DNA of 64,000 nucleotides from Callaeas wilsoni (taxonomy: Eukaryota; Chordata; Aves; Passeriformes; Callaeidae), in contig VWPU01017662.1 of assembly GCA_013398955.1 (NCBI GenBank), positions 62,001-126,000 of the forward strand, written 5' to 3'. Within the stretch, counting starts at the first letter, position 1. Each line of letters begins with the position of its first letter. Below are positions 38,228 to 50,180 of this stretch, piece after piece. The position numbers and the translations under genes are program-made. The notes under the pieces were generated by a model. The model had not been told where the DNA came from. It was given only the letters and a program-made list of their open reading frames with translations, and did no database searches.

Positions 38228-38291
38228 GGTATTTGCTTTGGAGGAAGATGTAAAACCAGGGACCGGCAATGTAAATATATCTGGGGTGAAA
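38228..38291 (+). CDS. ADAM22: ADAM22 exon W16: Cys-rich domain
   Basis: A 64-nt exon between 'ctttctttctag' and gtaagt, encoding [21 protein letters not shown] and the first base of Lys. Human is [22 protein letters not shown]. The C.GG.CKTRD.QC pattern is the conserved Cys-rich core of ADAMs. Confidence 0.97.
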
Positions 38292-38820
38292 GTAAGTGAA
38301 TGTTTCCATTTCTAAGTTGGTTGTAATACATGTTGCTTGAAAGACTATCTTAGCCAAGAAAATTATGGTAGAGACATACTGAGAACCATTGAAAACATCT
38401 AGAACAGTATGTCTCTCCCCCTCTTGCCTCGTCATTTTGTCTTTCCATCCTCTTTTCCATCTCTTTCTCTAGTGTTAGGTAACTCAGTGGTGTTTGTTCT
38501 GAAATCTGAAACTTTAGTTCTCATTAATAACCATCCAGGGAGCGTATACTCATGTTCGTTAGTTTATTTCAGTGTCTTCAGGATATTTTTGACCAATAAA
38601 CTCTCATCAATCTGAACAAAATTTAAAAACAGTCCTGTGGTGCCATCATAAAGCTTTTAACTGAGAAGAGCACTGTGCAGAGTTTCATGGGCCACCTGCA
38701 GATCATGGTGTTTCAGTTCACGAACTGGGAAGCTCTGCTTGCTTTGATTGTGTATCCCCATTTCTCATGACATGGCTTTTCAAAGTCATCATCTTAGAAG
38801 AGATTTGTTTCTGTTTTTAG
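38292..38820. other. ADAM22: Intron W16-W17
   Basis: A 529-nt intron, nothing else recognised. Confidence 0.8.
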
Positions 38821-38926
38821 AAGTGACTGCTGCTGACAGGTACTGCTATGAGAAGCTGAATATTGAGGGAACTGAGAAAGGAAACTGTGGAAGAGACAAG
38901 GACTCTTGGATACAGTGCAATAAACA
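38821..38926 (+). CDS. ADAM22: ADAM22 exon W17: Cys-rich domain
   Basis: A 106-nt exon after 'gtttctgtttttag' and before gtaagt. AA completes Lys, then [34 protein letters not shown] and two bases (CA) of Gln. Human is [50 protein letters not shown] is a family hallmark. Confidence 0.97.
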
Positions 38927-39998
38927 GTAAGTTGATCCATTTAGAAAGCTACTAGTATGAGGTTCTTACCCCTATCCAGTTCTTTAGCTGGCATGAAGAG
39001 ACTCAAAAAGCCTCTCTATGGATCAGACTTTTGGCTTTCTGCAGACCTTTGTGCAAGAAATCCTGAAGGGAGCAGGGTGCCAAGAAATGATCCTTGACAA
39101 GAGAGCACCATCTGAGCTTGGGAGAGCTTGGACCAAAAGTGGTCCTAGTACTCAGTGAGGGTTAGCAGTGCAGATGAGAGCAGCCTTTGTTTTCACTTCT
39201 TGGTGTGGTGTTCACTTTTTATGCTGTGCCATTGCATTGCTAAATTGTGTTTACTTTTCATGATATTGTAACTTTCCAAGTATATTCGTCCAAGTTGCTG
39301 CCTAAACCATTTTTTCACATTCTGCATATATGCAGCTGATTGTTTCTGCCTATTTCTGAACCTTTCATTGGTCCATATCAAACTGTTTTTTCAGATTTCT
39401 CCATTCTGTCAATGACATTTGATATCTAGTTCTGCCTACAGGTGAACTAATGGTCTTTCCCACTTTTTTTGTGCAGATTTGGTAACCTTACTTCTGTTCC
39501 ATTACAAATTCATAAGTTAAAAAATATTCAGTAATATGGGAGATGTCAGACTCTACTATTCTGTCAGTGCAAAAGTTTCCACACATGAATAGTGAAGTCC
39601 CTTCACTTGGTGTCTATAGTTCCCTTACATATGTGTCCTATGAGAGTGTATTTAAAACCAGTATCTACTGTTGCTCCTCTATGGACCAGTTACTGTATCT
39701 TAATAGATCATTAAATCAATTTGATGTGGTTTGTTCTTGACAGCTCCCTGCTGGTTATTACTGAAGGCATTTTTGATAATGCATTATAAAAACAGAGTTT
39801 TCCCAGTCTAACTTCCAAGGAGAAGAATTTTCTCAGGAAACAGCATTATTTGTGTGAGTTATTGTCAGTGGGAAAAAAGCAAGGAATAACAAATAGGTTA
39901 CCAAGCAAGTGAAGAGATTTTCACTTCAATCAATTTTGGATTGTCCATTATAATTGAATTTTGTTTTTTATGAGTATATGTTTATTCTTTCAATTCAG
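38927..39998. other. ADAM22: Intron W17-W18
   Basis: About 1.1 kb, AT-rich, no repeats or further features recognised. Confidence 0.8.
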
Positions 39999-40115
39999 GG
40001 ATGTGCTTTGTGGATACCTTCTGTGCTCCAATGTATCCAGTGTGCCTAGACTTGGAGAACTTGATGGTGAAATCACAACATCAATCTTGCACTATGGAAA
40101 AGTCTACAATTGCAG
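39999..40115 (+). CDS. ADAM22: ADAM22 exon W18: Cys-rich domain
   Basis: A 117-nt exon between 'tctttcaattcag' and gtaatt. It encodes [38 protein letters not shown], ending with AG of Ser. Human is [43 protein letters not shown] forms a sequon absent from the human sequence I recall. The ILHYGKVYN stretch is the most diverged piece of this domain. Confidence 0.96.
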
Positions 40116-40788
40116 GTAATTGGAAATCCTGAAAACAGAACAATCAATATCTACATTGCATAGAAAAGCAGCTTTCTCATTCCTAAGTGGAGAAAAACTC
40201 TTTCCATTAATTTTTTTTCCTATTAACACATAACCATTATTTCAGTTCAGCCTTTGTTAAGCTTCAGAAAATTAACTGCCTGTGGGAAGTGCAGCTGTTC
40301 CGCAGTCCCCTCAGTAGTTAATTTTGCCTGTAGAGATGCAGGCCCTGTGATTTTACATTCCTTAATATTTGCAAAGTACTTCATGTACCCAGAATACTTA
40401 GACATATTCCTGCACTGCCAAAGTTAACTGGCAGCCTAATTCATTGCTGTAGTTTAGCTGAATTCTAATTATAGACGTGGTATGTTTTCATAGCTTCACA
40501 CAACTGTGAGATGAAATGAAGTTCTAAACAAGTAAACTTCGAGTTTTATCTAACTCTAGCTGTCTCACAGCAAAAATGGTCTTTGTTTTCATGATTACGT
40601 TTATTTGATGTAGATACACTGTTTTGTTTTGTTCCGTGTTAGGCCCAGTGGGATCACTAAGCCAATACTTAGCCTTACCTGAGCACTGTGTAACACAGAT
40701 GTACAGGCAGCAGCCCAGGGCCCAGTTTCTCAAGCAGCCCCATCTAATCCCAGCACAAGTCCCCAGGGTCCTGTTGATTGTCTTGCAG
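40116..40788. other. ADAM22: Intron W18-W19
   Basis: A 673-nt intron, AT-rich at its 5' end and more GC-rich towards exon W19. Nothing else recognised. Confidence 0.8.
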
Positions 40789-40957
40789 CGGTGGCCACGT
40801 GAAGCTCGATGAGGACACGGACCTGGGCTACGTGGAGAACGGGACGCCGTGTGGGCCCGACATGGTGTGCCTCGACCATCGCTGCCTGCCCACCGAGGCC
40901 TTCAACTTCAGCACCTGCCCAGGCACTACGGACAGCCAGATTTGTTCAGGACATGGT
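40789..40957 (+). CDS. ADAM22: ADAM22 exon W19: Cys-rich end and start of EGF-like module
   Basis: A 169-nt exon after 'gattgtcttgcag' and before gtatgt. C completes Ser, then [56 protein letters not shown], phase 0. Human is [34 protein letters not shown] and so on. It holds 13 CpGs in 169 nt, far more than neighbouring exons. NFS is a conserved sequon. Confidence 0.97.
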
Positions 40958-41931
40958 GTATGTTCCTGCGCTCTTTAATGCTTTTTGGTGTTTTTGCTGA
41001 GTACCTGGCCTTGTGTCGTCTACTAGCTGGACCTTTCAGGAAGGTGTGACTCTTAGAAGTCATAAAACTGGAGAAGCTTTTGAAAAGGAAAAGGGAAGGA
41101 GGCACATAAGTAAATATAATGCATTCCAGTCAAGGCATCTTAAACAATGAATTATAGTATGTATTAGTTTTACAGAAGTTTTATCAATCAATGTTTTTGC
41201 TATCACTTTTGCTAACTTGATTGATATTTCCTCAGGCAATGTGCTGGAGAATAAATACAAAGGTTTTGTGAACTAAGAAACTTGGGTCTCTGCTCTTCCA
41301 GAGACCTATTCTTTTTAATTCCCTCTTTACTGCATAAATAGCCAAGAAGATTCATAAAGTTGTTGATGATGTTGGATTTGGTGGGCTGAGAGTTCCTTTC
41401 CTCTGGAAGAGAGGGCAGTGAGCTGGCTCTTGGCTAGTGTCTCTGCTCGGTGTGCAGTCTGTGGCTTTGCTGTGGCCCTGGCGAGTCCCCTTGTTCCTCA
41501 CAGTTTGACACAGTGTCCAGAGCCCTGTGACTAAGCTGAGATCTAAGCAGTTGTTCTCTCATAATGCCTTTTGTCTTGTACACTGCATGAAAACTTCCTT
41601 ATTTATATGAAATCATGCACTTCGTCATATTTTGAAAAAAAAATCATTAAGGTCAGTCTCCCAAAGCAATTATAAAGGGTTCTATTAAATATAGATTATG
41701 TTAAAATTTGTGCAGAATAAACATTAAATCTATTTATATAAAATATAATAGCACATTTAATTCATTTATATCTAATATATAAATCAAAAATTGCTATATA
41801 TTAAAAAAATATTTTGTGAAATTTTGTGAGCAGTAAAATCATGGCTTTATCACTGTACCTATACTTGAGGTATTAGTTACGGGAATGGATTAATAACCTG
41901 ATTTTTTTCTGAGCTACACTTTTGACTGCAG
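40958..41931. other. ADAM22: Intron W19-W20
   Basis: A 974-nt intron whose 3' half (about 41640-41830) is very AT-rich. No gene or transposon seen. Confidence 0.8.
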
Positions 41932-42040
41932 GTTTGTAGCAATGAAATAAAATGTGTCTGTGACCGATTCTGGGGAGGAGATGACTGCAGTTCTCACATC
42001 AAAGACGATCTATTTTTTGATAAAGATGCCATCAATAAAG
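41932..42040 (+). CDS. ADAM22: ADAM22 exon W20: EGF-like module and stalk
   Basis: A 109-nt exon between 'cttttgactgcag' and gtatgt. It encodes VCSNEIKCVCDRFWGGDDC, then SSHIKDDLFFDKDAINK and the first base of Gly. With ICSGHG of W19 it gives the C.GxGVCxNExxCxCxxxWxGxDC pattern of an ADAM EGF-like domain. The stalk after the last Cys is unlike human, which has [20 protein letters not shown], but the length is similar. Confidence 0.95.
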
Positions 42041-42884
42041 GTATGTTGTTATAATTTTTACCAACAACTGAAAAAGCTTGGATTTGAGGAAAGTTCATTA
42101 AGCAAAACTAGGTCTCCTACTCTTTCAGTTAGTACACAACATGTTGCAGCATCAGTTTCCCCTCTTCCTCCCACAGCAGAAGCACTCAATGTCTGTAAAT
42201 GAAGCCTCAGACAGTGCCTTTTTGGGAACTGGTATCAATGGGTCCAGTTCTACCGTGCTTGTCCCCATCATCTGAGTGTCCTTATTAGGCATATTGATAG
42301 ATTAGGATAAGCAAAAACTTACTGGGATATTCCATATCTAGATGGAAAGGTAATGCTTGACTTTTACATTTTTTGAGTGGGAGTTTTTATTCAGTTTTAG
42401 TCTTGAATACAAAAGAAAGATATATTGTGGAAAAATGAGCATGTAAATGTTGGTCGTTAGAAATCCTTGTGGGGGGACATCTTCCAGAATCCCTCATTTG
42501 ATTAATTTATTCAGCTGTGGAAGGATTTGAGCAAAACCAAACAAGTAGTCCCTTTTATTCCATGGTAAGCATGTATTTGCCAGGGCAGGTTGTAAGGATG
42601 TAATCTACAGCAGTTTAAGATTGATAATAGTGTATTGGCATGCCTGGCACAGGTTTCCCATGAAAAAAGCATTCAGTTAAATGGAAACAGACACAGAGGT
42701 CAAAGCTTGATTTACAAGTGATCTTTTTATGTCCATGCTATGCTTCAGGAGTGTTACCACTGCTTACAATTAATCAGTCTAGTGAAAGTTGTTCAAGCTG
42801 GTTTTTGCAAGATGGTGCATTTACTGGTTTTGTGTATTTTTCTCCTAAAACCATGTATATTTTTCATCTTTCTTGTGTTTCCAG
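42041..42884. other. ADAM22: Intron W20-W21
   Basis: An 844-nt intron. No separate stalk exon could be found in it. Confidence 0.75.
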
Positions 42885-42975
42885 GTGTGGTTAGCACAAA
42901 TATAATAATAGGGGCTATTGCTGGCACCATTTTAGTGTTGGCTCTCGTTTTAGGAATAACTGGTTGGGGTTACAA
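42885..42975 (+). CDS. ADAM22: ADAM22 exon W21: transmembrane segment
   Basis: A 91-nt exon after 'tcttgtgtttccag' and before gtaagt. It encodes [29 protein letters not shown] and AA of Lys. The hydrophobic run [20 protein letters not shown] is the single membrane span. Human is [30 protein letters not shown]. It ends in phase 2, the phase shared by all later tail modules. Confidence 0.97.
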
Positions 42976-44303
42976 GTAAGTACATTTTGTTCTTCTTAAT
43001 AGAGTTTAAAAAGATGTGTATTTCATCTGATAGCTGATTATGTTATGAAAATAACAATTCAAAAAATCTAAAAAATCCAAATTCAACAATATTTGTACAG
43101 TAACATTTTTATCATATTAACATTTTTCAAGCAATTCTTACATTTGTATGTGGTTTTAGAGCTTGATCCAAATTTGAAATTTATTTCTCATTTAGTAATT
43201 TCTTTTCTTTTTTTTAGATGATCAGATTATGATTTTACTGTATGTTACAAAGAAAATACAAGAATATGATCTGATTAAATTATAAATGTTTCCTCATGAT
43301 GAAGTAAATATAGCAAGATTAGCTCTCAGTCAGTCAGCAAAGCATTTAACCATAGGCTTCCTTAAATAGATGATTATATTTAGTCGGCTTAACCTGAAAT
43401 TAATTCAAGCACATTTTTTGGTAGGAAAGATCTGCAATTTGCAAATAAGGCTCAAGTTCTCTTCTGGTGTAGAGCTGTCAGTGCTCACTGAGAGGCAAAA
43501 TGGATTATATTAGCCTGACTGGTCTTTTTCAGTTTTACTTCTTTTGTGAATTTCTTATAAAAACAGAGGGATTTATGTTTTTTTCTTGTAGTAAAAAAAG
43601 ATTCAAGGCACTGACTTTATCATCTGTGTTTGGGTGAGACTGCCTCTTGAAGTCGTTTGTCCCTAGGTCGTTGGTGTGCTCGGAGGGCAGGGCAGGCTCA
43701 GCTGCAGGCAGTTCCCCGGGGCACAGCCCCAGTGGTTTGGCATGACGAAGTGGCACAGCCCCTGCTGGTTTGCTAGACTAAGTTAGGCTGAGGGCAGCTC
43801 AGAAATACGTAAGGAAAGAAGCATTTGGATAAAAACCGTGAAGATGAGGATACTAGAAAAGTAGGTTGTATTGTCTTGGTATATCACCCTCAGCTTCTGG
43901 CAGTATCTGAAAACCTGGACTTTTATTTAGAGTAAAACTCTAGAAGTTAAGGGCTCATTTTGAGATCATGACTAGCCAGTGAGATTAGTTTTTGGAGGTT
44001 CAGGATGAGAGTGCACCTCTTGCTAGCAGCTGCACAGTGAATAGGCTTAAACCCATCATGAACTGCACCTTACACTCAGCACTGACTGTAGCCATCAACA
44101 CAAATATATTTTTCTTGTTTATTCTGATGTAGTATATTTGTAAATATGCTTATTTCAGAAGTGATTTTGTAGAAATATTTTGAGCAAAAATTTCATTCTG
44201 TATACAGTGCTTTTCTCCTTACAGTTTTTTGGTCTTACTGACCATGTATACCTGCATACTAAAAATTCATTCTTCTTCCTTTCTCTTCTGTTTATATGGA
44301 AAG
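42976..44303. other. ADAM22: Intron W21-W22
   Basis: About 1.3 kb. It includes a strong pyrimidine tract and AG at 43200-43217. Splicing to it would give Lys followed at once by TGA; see the findings. Confidence 0.75.
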
Positions 44304-44321
44304 AAACTACAGAAGACAGAG
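44304..44321 (+). CDS. ADAM22: ADAM22 exon W22: 18-nt microexon
   Basis: An 18-nt exon (reading K)NYRRQ(R) in the cytoplasmic tail, between 'tctgtttatatggaaag' and gtatgt. It starts and ends in phase 2, so inclusion or skipping both keep the frame. Human tail GYKNYREQRQLPQGDY has the same six residues at this place, so the microexon is conserved. Long pyrimidine stretches upstream (44267-44294) are typical of neuronal microexons. Confidence 0.9.
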
Positions 44322-47192
44322 GTATGTGATAAAAGTAATGGAATGTATCTTAGAAGTCTCTGAAAAGAGCTTTTCTTCTCTCTTGCTCATTTACATGCTA
44401 TAAAGAAAATATTGAGATGGGTTATCATATTTTAAATAATATATGAAATCAGTATTCTGTAAATGCATTGCTTGAAATCCTGATTTCACTGAAGTCAGTA
44501 GCAAAAATAATGTTTTTTATACTTCTGCAATAACTATTTTATTTAGGAAAACAGGAGAATATTTCCAATAAGAGAGACTGAAAATTGGCCGTTAGAGATG
44601 AAAGTGTTCTTGGGAGGCTAAGAACTGAATAATTAATATCAACATGATGTTCAGGAGCCTTCTGAGACAAATTAATTCCTGGAGCTTCTTTGCAGTTAAA
44701 AATACAATGCAATTAAATTCCTGTGTGGACGAAGAGCCCATTTTTTCCCGTCACCGTGTTCGATTAATTCATAGCTAAAGCACAGTACTGGCTTCAGCAC
44801 AGGGCTGAGCTTTCACCATTTCAAGCTTGTGGCCAAAAATAAACCATTTTCCTAGTGACTTGTGTTTGGCTCCTGGAAGACCACCTCCCTTTGCTCAGGC
44901 ATCTGCCTGGCAGATGGGTCTTGTGGGAAGGAGTTGGCTCCTTCCTCTCCCAGTCCCCCACAGATAAGAGGATTTCTCAAATTCCCCTGTTTTCTGCCTG
45001 TATCGTTGCCTTCTGGTCCAAGCTGCTGCTTTCTTTGTTGCTGCTACCCGTTGTGCTTGTTCTCCATTTCCTTTTGTGTAGTGCTTTCTCTGCCAGGCTC
45101 AAAATATTTGTAAAAAGTGGAAAAGCACTGTCAAGTGCTGGTTGTGTGCTACAGGATCAGATAGGCCACAGGTACAGTAATGAGAAAAAGGCAACACTAT
45201 TGAAGTCAAGCCTTATGCAGAGGCTGGTGGGTAGGGAATGGCACCCAGCACAAGGAAGGCAGAATTTAAGGGTTTGGTGCTGCTTAGTGGGAACTGATGT
45301 ATCTGTAAGTGGAGACTAACAGGGCCATCAAGTCATTCTACTGTGGATGTTTCAGTATTGGCGGAGGACAGAGCAGACAAAACCTCGAAACAGAGACAGA
45401 GTCCACCCCCTGCATGTTTCCATTGGAATATTAGGGAATGTAACTTCTTCAGATATCTTCATCTCCAGAAATTACTTTATGGCCAGAGAGCTGTGAGCGT
45501 GCAGCCAGTCTGTAGCTGTGTCTAAGAGCATAGGCAAAGTGGAAACCAGCATAAGCTGAGGCTTCTGAAGGTAATGGAGGACTCCATCATTTTAAAGACG
45601 AGCAAGATATTTAGTAACTAAATCTCCTTCATGAATAAAATGAAGTTCTGTAGGCTGACTTCTAAATAGAATAATTTTGGATAAGTACAAGGAGTGCTCC
45701 ATAAACGGAAAAATGGATACCCACCAGATTGTCCAGACTGTCTCTGCTGGTTTTTTTTAAAAAAGATTACTCCTTAAATAACAATGAAAACAAGTCATTA
45801 TAATATTTTTGAACATGACATAAGGATGATACTTGGTACTAATAAGCAACTGAAACAAGCAAACTGAAAGTGATAAGAAGAGCCAATTAGCAAGGATTCT
45901 GGCAGCTGGGATAGTGTGGCTTTCAAGGGCCCAGCTACATGGGAGAAGTTATTTCTGATGATGTAGCAAGAGAGCAGTTTGCTAGAGGAACTCTGGGGAG
46001 CAGAGCTGCCCACACTGAGCCAGCTCTGAACACACCCATGTGCCAGCTGAGGGATGGGACAAGAACTGAAATTCGGGAGGTGTTAGAAGATGGAGTGTGG
46101 AAGTAATGCATTGCACTAATGATTTATGTGCCATATAGTTATATACTTTACATACTTCAGAAGCATTAGAAATTCAGATATGGAATGAAGAGGTCCCAGT
46201 TCAGGTCTGTAGTTGTGCACAATCTGAATGTGAATCAACCTGATAGATATGCATCTTAGTGGGGGCAGACTGAAGCAAAAATATCTTGGAAAGTGCGAGG
46301 TTGAATAAATACTGATGCTGATATTATGAAATAGTCAACTGTCAAAGTAACTACTTGTACTTGGGAGGATTTTTAAACCTGGTGGAACTATAACTGGAAT
46401 ACTTGCATGGCAGGTATTCTCTGCTGGCGATGAATTCACCATCTGCAAAAACTTTGCATAACTTGATTAGAACTTTCTAATGCATGGATAGTTTTATGCA
46501 CCATAACTGAGCTTCTAGTTCTGGAAAAGGATAAACTATGACATTACTTTTGTGTGTCTTGGCAGATTGAGTCTACTACTGTGGTAATCAGGAGTAGCTG
46601 AGAATCTCTGACACTGGCATTAGTTCCCTTACACAAGAAATCAGTTAAATAACTGGAGGTTTTTATCCTCCTGAGGTTTAAACAGCTCAACAGATTGCTA
46701 CTCTTGAATTCAATAATGATCACAAAAGTTAAATGGGTAGCATCTACCTCAGAAGGAAAAAAGCATTCACTTTTCCTGAGCTCCTCTTTGATGCAGGCAT
46801 GTATTCAGCTTAGGCTCAGTACTGGTGCTGCACCTGAGGGTGCTTTTTGCAACCAGCATGATGAGCTATTTGAAATGTCGACTGGTTATCCAGTGTCTCA
46901 AGAATCACAAACTGTTCACTTTGAAAACTGTGATCAGAGTTAACCAGTGAAGTGTTCCTTGTTTTCCCTTTCCAAAACCACATAATCCACTTTTCTGCAC
47001 ATAACAGAAGCGTGTGGGAGTTTTCTCTCAGATGGTTGAATTATTTATTAATAGCCTTATTGTGTGTGGTTAACAGGTTTTCTCAAGGATTGCTATCCTT
47101 ACCTCTTTCTTTTAAACTAATGTTCATGCATGTTTGTGTGCGGTCTAGTTCCTGTCATGTTTTCTGACTCTACAATGTTTATTACACTTCAG
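44322..47192. other. ADAM22: Intron W22-W23
   Basis: About 2.9 kb. It includes an open frame of 154 codons at 44855-45319 without recognisable domain or splice link. TGCATG at 47127-47132 lies about 60 nt before exon W23. Confidence 0.75.
47127..47132 (+). promoter_or_regulatory. TGCATG, possible Rbfox splicing site upstream of W23
   Basis: An exact TGCATG 60 nt upstream of the W23 acceptor. Rbfox proteins bind (U)GCAUG in pre-mRNA, and upstream sites usually repress the following exon. A single hexamer can occur by chance. Confidence 0.3.
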
Positions 47193-47300
47193 ACAAATAC
47201 CCCAGGGCGATTATGTAAAAAAGCCGGGAGAGGCCGACTCTTTTTATAGCGACATGCCTCCTGGAGTCAGCACAAACTCTGCATCTAGTTCTAAGAAGAG
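47193..47300 (+). CDS. ADAM22: ADAM22 exon W23: cytoplasmic tail (GDYVKKPGE to SSKKR)
   Basis: A 108-nt exon after 'attacacttcag'. A completes Arg, then [35 protein letters not shown] and AG of Arg. Human is [36 protein letters not shown]. The donor at 47301 (gtctgc) is weak, and a second donor in the same phase lies at 47388. The exon is symmetric (phase 2 in and out). Confidence 0.96.
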
Positions 47301-47445
47301 GTCTGCTTTTCTGTCGCATTTTCAGATTTCTACCTGTTCCATCACCCATTATTCCATTAGTCAGAACATTTCATTGTTTTGCAGCAGGTTTGACTCTTTC
47401 TTCTTTCTTTGTGGAATGTTTGAAATAGCATCCTTTTTGCTTTGA
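47301..47445 (+). CDS. ADAM22: Alternative extension of W23 (29-residue insert or short tail)
   Basis: Reading on past the weak W23 donor stays open: [29 protein letters not shown] reaches a second donor (gtttga at 47388) after exactly 87 nt in the same phase. If not spliced there, the frame runs to a stop at 47443-47445, and AATAAA follows at 47498. From memory a short human ADAM22 isoform carries essentially this same peptide, which would mean selection on it as protein. A tail ending here lacks the RSNS motifs and the PDZ ligand. Confidence 0.75.
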
Positions 47446-50180
47446 TTACTGATTTTTCTCCTGTGTCCTGAGTTGCTAATTATTATGATTAGGCCAGAAT
47501 AAAAAAATTTTGCATTGTAAACGATTTTTTAAAAATATAATTTTCATAATATCCCTGTTTGAGAATTGATTTCAAGTAGACTGTAATAATAATTGCTGGC
47601 TGAAAAAAAATTAAATAAAATGCCAACAACTTTTTAAATCATGGTCATGTAATCAAAGAAAAGGAACATTGTCTTGCTTCAAGAATAGTTATAAACATAA
47701 AATGTTCAATATAAATGTTATTTTTATATCTTTATTTGTCAGTGTCATTAATCCAGTGTGTTGACTTAGACTTCTGCTGTCTCATATTAAAGATGAAAGC
47801 AATTGCATTTTATTCCACTTACTAGACTAGTATACTAAATGGTCACCAAGTGTTATCTTAGAAAATAATTCTACAAAGACTTTCTGTAGTTTTCTGCTTG
47901 CTGTCATTAGATTAGAGAGAATGAGATTTTGCCCTCAATCAGATTTCACTAATTCTGTTATTGTTCCAGTTGCCTAAAAATTCCGACATTTTAAAAGGGA
48001 AGATTCCTTTAAAAGCATTGAGAGCCATTTGTAATTGCTAAGATCATGATGCTCGCTGTTCCTCTGCAGTCAGAGATTCTTTATATGAAAATCTCCAGCT
48101 AGCACTGTAAAACAATTTATGAGAAGTGCTGTGTCCAAGAGGAATTGACAGGCATGCACTGCTTCACAGGAAAACTGCAATTCTTAATTCTTGTCTCACT
48201 AAGCAGCCTACAACTGTGCAGTTGATGAAGCCATTTTCTTTGCTATTATTTCAATGAAAGTAAAGAGAAATGTGTGGAAGGGACACATATGTAGTGACAT
48301 TTGCTATTTTGGTATAGCAGCTTGATCTTATGTAAAACTTCATTCAGTTTGTTCTAATGACTGTGTTATTAGGAAAACTCCAGTAGTGATTACTTAATTA
48401 TTTCTAATTTTTAAATTCAGCTTTTTGGATGTGTGGATTGTTTTCTTCAGGAGGCAAGCATTAATCTTAAGTGATGCACTGTTTGTGTTGGAGAATCTTT
48501 TTTAATTTGGTTAATATTTTGAAAGAAAGTCTTGGGAAAGCAAGTTTTCATAGCTTTGTCTATCAGGTTTAAATACTAGTTAAAAAGTTATTTTTATATT
48601 ACTGTAATTTAATGTGTTTCTTCTTTCATGCAGTATCTGTGTTTCTTTTCATACTTCATTTATTTCATATGTCTCTCTTTATTATTTGTTCCAAAAAGCT
48701 AATGGTTTCTAAGGTCTGTCTGTACTAGAGAGTTTTGTTGTTCCCACCACCAGTTCAGGTATGTTGTACCACTGTCAAGTCTGGAAAAGTAAGTCTGACA
48801 AATACTCCATTAACATTGTGATACAGCTGACATAGTCGTTCCATTTTAATTCCCAGAGTGCTACCTCCTACCTTCCAAGCTGGTTTTGATTTGCTCTGTG
48901 TGCCGGTATGGATGGCATCTCTTGGGAGATGTTAGAGTGACTGGGCCATCAGCTGCCTGGGCTTCTCCATGCTGGAAAGCACTATGAAATATTAGTTGGT
49001 ATTCAGAGGATGTTCGAGGATTAAGACATAACTTTGTGATAACTCTTGCTATTATGAAATAGCAAACACCAAAACCATTATATAGCAAGACATTCCTGAA
49101 CCTAAAAGAGACCTTAAGGAGGAGGAAATGTTTGAAAATCTGTCAGTGGATCTGTTGTTTCTCAAACCTTTCATTATGTGATTAAGCTTGAGTTAATGAA
49201 ACCCTGGGCTTACTTCAGTGTGGCTGTGATTAGCCTGATCTTCTGGAAACTGGAGCATCTCTCAGATGCCTCCAAGGAAAGCAGAGACTGAAAAATGCGA
49301 GTATCCATACTTAAAACTACAAAAATAGTTCCTTTAAAGCAAGGCTTTGTAATAAGTAAGCCATCTATTATGAATTTTTCAACTTCCTCTTCTCTTTTGG
49401 AAATAATTGTAGATCTCATGGCAAACAGCTGAGCAGCTCTAGTTCAACGAGAGGCAGCCTGTTGCAAAACCCCACATGTTGGACATCGCCATGTACATCT
49501 CTGGTTCTTAGAGGGAATACGAGAGGAAAGAAAAACCAGTTTGCACCAAGCACCTAGATAAAAAGACTATTTTTGGCTTTGAGTTTAGCATTAGAAGTAT
49601 ATACTGCAACAATTGGCCGATAAAATATAAACGTTCAAAATTAGCAAAAATGAGGCGGAGTTACCTCTCCCTGGCACTACCAGCTGTAGCTGAGAGGATG
49701 CTCGTCACAAACTCCTGAGCCCCTGAGACTGGTAGCAGTGGGGTGAGGGAAGCTGTCCTGGCTTTCCTGCAGCAGCACAAGGAGGGAGTGGGCAGCCTGC
49801 AGGCAGGATGTGCTTGACTGTGAGATGAAAAAGCCTTGAAATGAGGACAGTTGTAAGAGCATCTTCCATCTAGGAACTGAGGCAGAACTATGAATCTGAA
49901 GGAAATCTGGTGTGCGCCGGTGTTTGTGCATTCCACAGCAGACAAGTGAGAAAGTAGTGCTGATGCCTGGCTCTTGAACGTGGGCACATGGAACCACTGC
50001 AGAGACAGCTGCGAGGCATAACTGCAGGGTTTAATCAGAAATCCTGGATGCTCTGCTAGTGCAGACAGACCTTAGGCTGTGTTTTGTCACTGGCCTCGGG
50101 AATGTGACCGAACCGCTGAGCTAACATTGATGTGAGACAATACCCTTGACAATAACCGCATCTGAGCCCTCCTATTCCAG
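47446..50180. other. ADAM22: Rest of intron W23-W24
   Basis: About 2.7 kb, strongly AT-rich at first. Antisense open frames of 106-108 codons at 49661-49997 sit in a more GC-rich patch and have no recognisable features. Confidence 0.75.
47498..47503 (+). terminator. Poly(A) signal AATAAA behind the W23 extension
   Basis: AATAAA 53 nt after the extension stop codon, followed by an A-run and T-rich sequence. It would allow an early-terminated transcript. The hexamer is common in AT-rich DNA, so its use is unproven. Confidence 0.4.

Noticed and set aside
44855..45319. Plus-strand open frame of 154 codons
   Set aside because: Longest open frame in the window but without any domain, and not joined to the tail exons by usable splice sites in phase.
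47301..47325. Internal acceptor ('ttttctgtcgcattttcag') inside the W23 extension
   Set aside because: It would define a 24-25-nt intron, which is too short for the spliceosome. The pyrimidine-rich look comes from the coding sequence.
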